DNA from: JAUIAS01 sp030425395
GTDB lineage: Bacteria > Pseudomonadota > Alphaproteobacteria > Rhodobacterales > Rhodobacteraceae
NCBI GenBank assembly: GCA_043553855.1
Contig: CP121336.1
Coordinates: 3,162,001 to 3,226,000 of the forward strand
Length of the DNA: 64,000 nucleotides
Reading direction: 5' to 3'
Positions 61,541 through 64,000 of this stretch are shown here, piece after piece. Each line of letters starts with the position of its first letter. The first letter of the stretch is position 1. The notes under the pieces were generated by a model. It had not been told where the DNA came from, ran no database searches, and saw nothing but the letters and a program-made list of their open reading frames with translations. The translations under genes were made by a program, and so were the position numbers.

Positions 61541-62605
61541 ATGCAGATGATGATCGACCAGACGGATATTCGCCGCACCCAGATGGGGCCGCAACCCAAC
61601 CGCGCCCTTGAGGATGCAGAAGCGCGTGTGGCGCTGCGCCGCTGCGCGCTGACGGCCAACAACGTGACCTATGCGGCGGCGGGCGACATGCTGAAATACT
61701 GGCAGTTCTTTCCCAGCGGTCAGCCCGGGCAAGGCCTGTTGCCGGTCTGGGGCACGGCCGAGGTGACGGAATCGCGCAGCGACGCGCTGCCCGTGGGCAC
61801 CCAGCTCTACGGGTTCTGGCCACTGGCCGAAACCTGCGTGTTGCGCCCCCAAGGTGACGCCGCGGGCATGATCGTGGACAGCGCGCCCCATCGCGCCGAT
61901 CTGGCCGCGGTTTACAATCGCTATACCATTGTGTCCCCGGCCGAGGACAAGCAGGAAGACCTGCGCGCCTTGCTCCAACCCTTGTTGGCGACGTCATGGT
62001 TGTTGATGGATTTTCTGGAAGACAACGGGTTCTTTGGGGCCGAGCAGGTCATCATAGGCTCGGCGTCCTCCAAGACAGGGCTTGGGTTGTGCAAGTTTCT
62101 TTCGGGGCTTGATGGGCACCCGGTCACGGTGATCGGTCTCACCGGAGAGGCGAACGCGGAATATGTATCCAAAACAGGGGCCTGCGATACAGTTTTGACC
62201 TATGATCAGGTGGCCGATCTGCCGCAACGCGCCTCTGTCTTTGTCGATATGGCGGGCAACGCCAAGGTGCGCGAACAACTGCACCGCCATCTGGGGGATC
62301 ATCTGCGCCATTCTGCCGCCGTCGGCACCAGCCATTGGGACAAGTTCCGACCCGATCTCAAACTTGACGGCCCGCGCCCCCAGTTCTTTTTCGCGCCTGC
62401 ACAGGTTGCCAAACGCCGCGAGGATTGGGGCCCCGGTGTCGTCGAAAAACGCATCACCCAAGCCTGGAAATCGCTGGCAGAGGAGGCCGATACCTGGCTT
62501 GATATCGTGGTCCATGACGGCCTCGACAGCGCCCCCGATGTCTATGACCAGATCGCCAATGGCCGTGCCGCGCCGCGCGATGGCCACATCATCGCGTTGA
62601 AGTAG
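61541..62605 (+). CDS. DUF2855 family protein
   Basis: This 354-residue protein resembles a medium-chain-reductase-like fold. ALTANNVTYAAAGDMLKYW sits near the N-terminus, then TQLYGFWPLAE, and a Rossmann-like GSASSKTGLGLCKFL nucleotide-binding loop. These traits fit DUF2855 proteins, thought to be NAD(P)-dependent oxidoreductases of unknown substrate. The start follows AACGGGAGGACGACAA. Confidence 0.85.
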   Translation: MQMMIDQTDIRRTQMGPQPNRALEDAEARVALRRCALTANNVTYAAAGDMLKYWQFFPSGQPGQGLLPVWGTAEVTESRSDALPVGTQLYGFWPLAETCVLRPQGDAAGMIVDSAPHRADLAAVYNRYTIVSPAEDKQEDLRALLQPLLATSWLLMDFLEDNGFFGAEQVIIGSASSKTGLGLCKFLSGLDGHPVTVIGLTGEANAEYVSKTGACDTVLTYDQVADLPQRASVFVDMAGNAKVREQLHRHLGDHLRHSAAVGTSHWDKFRPDLKLDGPRPQFFFAPAQVAKRREDWGPGVVEKRITQAWKSLAEEADTWLDIVVHDGLDSAPDVYDQIANGRAAPRDGHIIALK

Positions 62606-62722
62606 GCGCAGGGTGCCCCCACGCATCCTGCACAGCGCCCGCGAACCCCGTTGAGATACCCGGCGGGCGTGCTAGGGTGCGTGTGACCGACCAAAGCAAC
62701 GTTCAAAAGGATAGTCCGGCCA

Positions 62723-64000
62723 ATGGTATCGCGTGTGATCCCTGTCGACGCGTTCGATCTTGTGGTCTTTGGCTGCACGGGTGATCTGGCCCGTCGCAAG
62801 ATCCTGCCCGCGTTGTTCCGACGTTATTGCGCGGGTCAGATGCCGAACGGCGCGCGGGTGATCGGGGCCGCACGGCGCGACATGGGGGTTGACGGATTCC
62901 GACAGATGACCGCCGAGGCGATCGCGGAATTCGGCCCGGAACTGGTCGCTAGCGATGCCAACGCGCAGGCGCTTGACGGGTTCTTGGCGCATCTCGATTA
63001 CGTCGCCGTGGATGCACGCGGCGATGCCGGCTGGCAGGCACTTGCCGCCTGCCTGCCCGAGGATCGGGTGCGCGCGTTCTACTTCTCGGTCGGGCCTGCC
63101 TTGTTCGGGGATCTGGCGCAACGCATTCATTCCCACGGGCTGGCGTCGGCCCAGACGCGGATCGTCGTTGAGAAACCCTTTGGTCAGGATCTCGGGACCG
63201 CCCGCGCGCTGAACGCGACGCTGGCTGCGCATTTCGACGAAGGCCAGATCTACCGGATAGATCACTATCTGGGCAAGGAAACCGTTCAGAACCTCATGGC
63301 GGTCCGGTTCGGAAATGTTCTGTTCGAACCCCTGTGGAACAGCCAATACGTTGATCATATCCAGATCACCGTTGCCGAAAGCGTGGGGGTCGGCGGGCGT
63401 GCCGAATACTACGACGGCGCGGGCGCGATGCGCGATATGATGCAAAATCACCTGATGCAGCTGTTGTGCCTGATCGCGATGGAACCACCTGCACAGTTCG
63501 AGCCCGACGCGGTGCGCGACGAAAAACTCAAGGTGATCCGCGCGCTCGATCCCGTTGAACCGCATCACATCGTGCGCGGTCAATACGCGTCAAACGGTGT
63601 CGATCAGACCGGGTATCGCGACGAGGTCCGCAATCCACGCACCACCACCGAAACCTATGTCGCGCTCAAGGCACGGATCAGCAACTGGCGCTGGTCCGGC
63701 ACGCCGTTCTATTTGCGCACCGGCAAACGGCTGGCGGCGCGGTCCTCGGTTATCAACGTGATGTTCAAGGACGCGCCACATTCGATTTTTGGTGCCGAGG
63801 CGGGCCGCCACGCCAATGTCCTGACGATCCGGTTGCAACCCAACGAAGGCATCACGCTGCATGTGACGATCAAGGAACCGGGGCAGGGCGGGATGCGCCT
63901 GGTGGATGTGCCGCTCGACATGAGCTTTGCCGATGCTCTTGGGGAAGAAGGGGAAAACCCGCCCGACGCCTATGAAAGATTGATCATGGATGTGATCCGT
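62723..64000 (+). CDS. zwf: Glucose-6-phosphate 1-dehydrogenase, 5' part (runs out of the window)
   Basis: The first ~426 residues are visible. The N-terminal NADP loop is VFGCTGDLARRKILPALF (a GCTGDLA variant of GASGDLA). Then come the EKPFGQDLGTA strand, the active-site RIDHYLGKETVQN with catalytic His, and the domain 2 motif YYDGAGAMRDMMQNHL. It makes 6-phosphogluconolactone for the Entner-Doudoroff and pentose phosphate pathways. The stop lies beyond base 64000. The ATG at 62723 follows AAAAGGATAGTCCGGCCA. Confidence 0.93.
   Translation, partial: MVSRVIPVDAFDLVVFGCTGDLARRKILPALFRRYCAGQMPNGARVIGAARRDMGVDGFRQMTAEAIAEFGPELVASDANAQALDGFLAHLDYVAVDARGDAGWQALAACLPEDRVRAFYFSVGPALFGDLAQRIHSHGLASAQTRIVVEKPFGQDLGTARALNATLAAHFDEGQIYRIDHYLGKETVQNLMAVRFGNVLFEPLWNSQYVDHIQITVAESVGVGGRAEYYDGAGAMRDMMQNHLMQLLCLIAMEPPAQFEPDAVRDEKLKVIRALDPVEPHHIVRGQYASNGVDQTGYRDEVRNPRTTTETYVALKARISNWRWSGTPFYLRTGKRLAARSSVINVMFKDAPHSIFGAEAGRHANVLTIRLQPNEGITLHVTIKEPGQGGMRLVDVPLDMSFADALGEEGENPPDAYERLIMDVIR

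Noticed and set aside
1..64000. CRISPR arrays or cas genes
   Set aside because: No regularly spaced short repeats and no Cas motifs were seen on either strand.

Overview
The window looks like a chromosomal segment of an alphaproteobacterium of the Roseobacter group (Rhodobacteraceae). The basis is high GC, the gene order rpsF-rpsR-rplI, a fabD-fabG-acpP-...-fabF-mltG block, and a full-length RcGTA-type gene transfer agent (GTA) cluster between mltG and cysE. No database search was possible. Family names come from motif recognition and from knowledge of the families.

Layout. 1-2.1 kb: the 3' part of a GMC oxidoreductase gene and a formylglycine-type sulfatase. 2.4-8.4 kb: trigger factor, a hotdog thioesterase, the S6/S18/L9 operon (minus strand), a small membrane protein, an amidohydrolase and an HD-domain protein. 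8.5-15.4 kb: fatty-acid synthesis genes (fabD, fabG, acpP, fabF) interrupted by a HisA-like/ureohydrolase pair, then mltG. 15.45-29.87 kb: the GTA cluster, in the order small and large terminase, portal, gp3.5, protease, capsid, adaptor, stopper, tail terminator, tail tube, chaperones, tape measure, distal tail, hub, NlpC/P60 peptidase, 1303-aa megatron, and a small trailing gene. It is preceded by a terminator and a good sigma70-like promoter. 29.9-31.7 kb: an unknown protein and cysE.

31.75-41.0 kb is a mosaic accessory region between the cysE terminator and a tRNA-Asn gene. It holds a LysM-like protein with a Gly/Ala-rich hydrophobic core. It also holds an IS21 element whose istA is frameshifted and then split by an IS256-family element with an 8-bp target duplication. 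A truncated IS110, an IS3 remnant, an interrupted HGGxSTG-type gene, an IS630 element flanked by TA, a 53-codon ORF and a 16-bp perfect palindrome beside the tRNA follow.

41-64 kb is mostly core: an MBL hydrolase, an EnvZ-like kinase, a CAT-anticodon tRNA, a peptide-binding protein, a dipeptidase, a 3-hydroxybutyrate dehydrogenase with a patatin, a DUF502 protein, psuG/psuK, a divergent DUF4198/HupE pair, a ThiE-like protein, trmJ, ctaA, an M32 carboxypeptidase, gyrA, usg, a DUF2855 protein and the 5' part of zwf. A candidate unannotated small RNA with promoter, two hairpins and a T-run lies at 45.68-45.76 kb. A family of intergenic repeats recurs at gene 3' ends at 10.8, 43.7 and 58.2 kb, with a possible relative at 47.9 kb. 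I saw no CRISPR array and no integrase gene.
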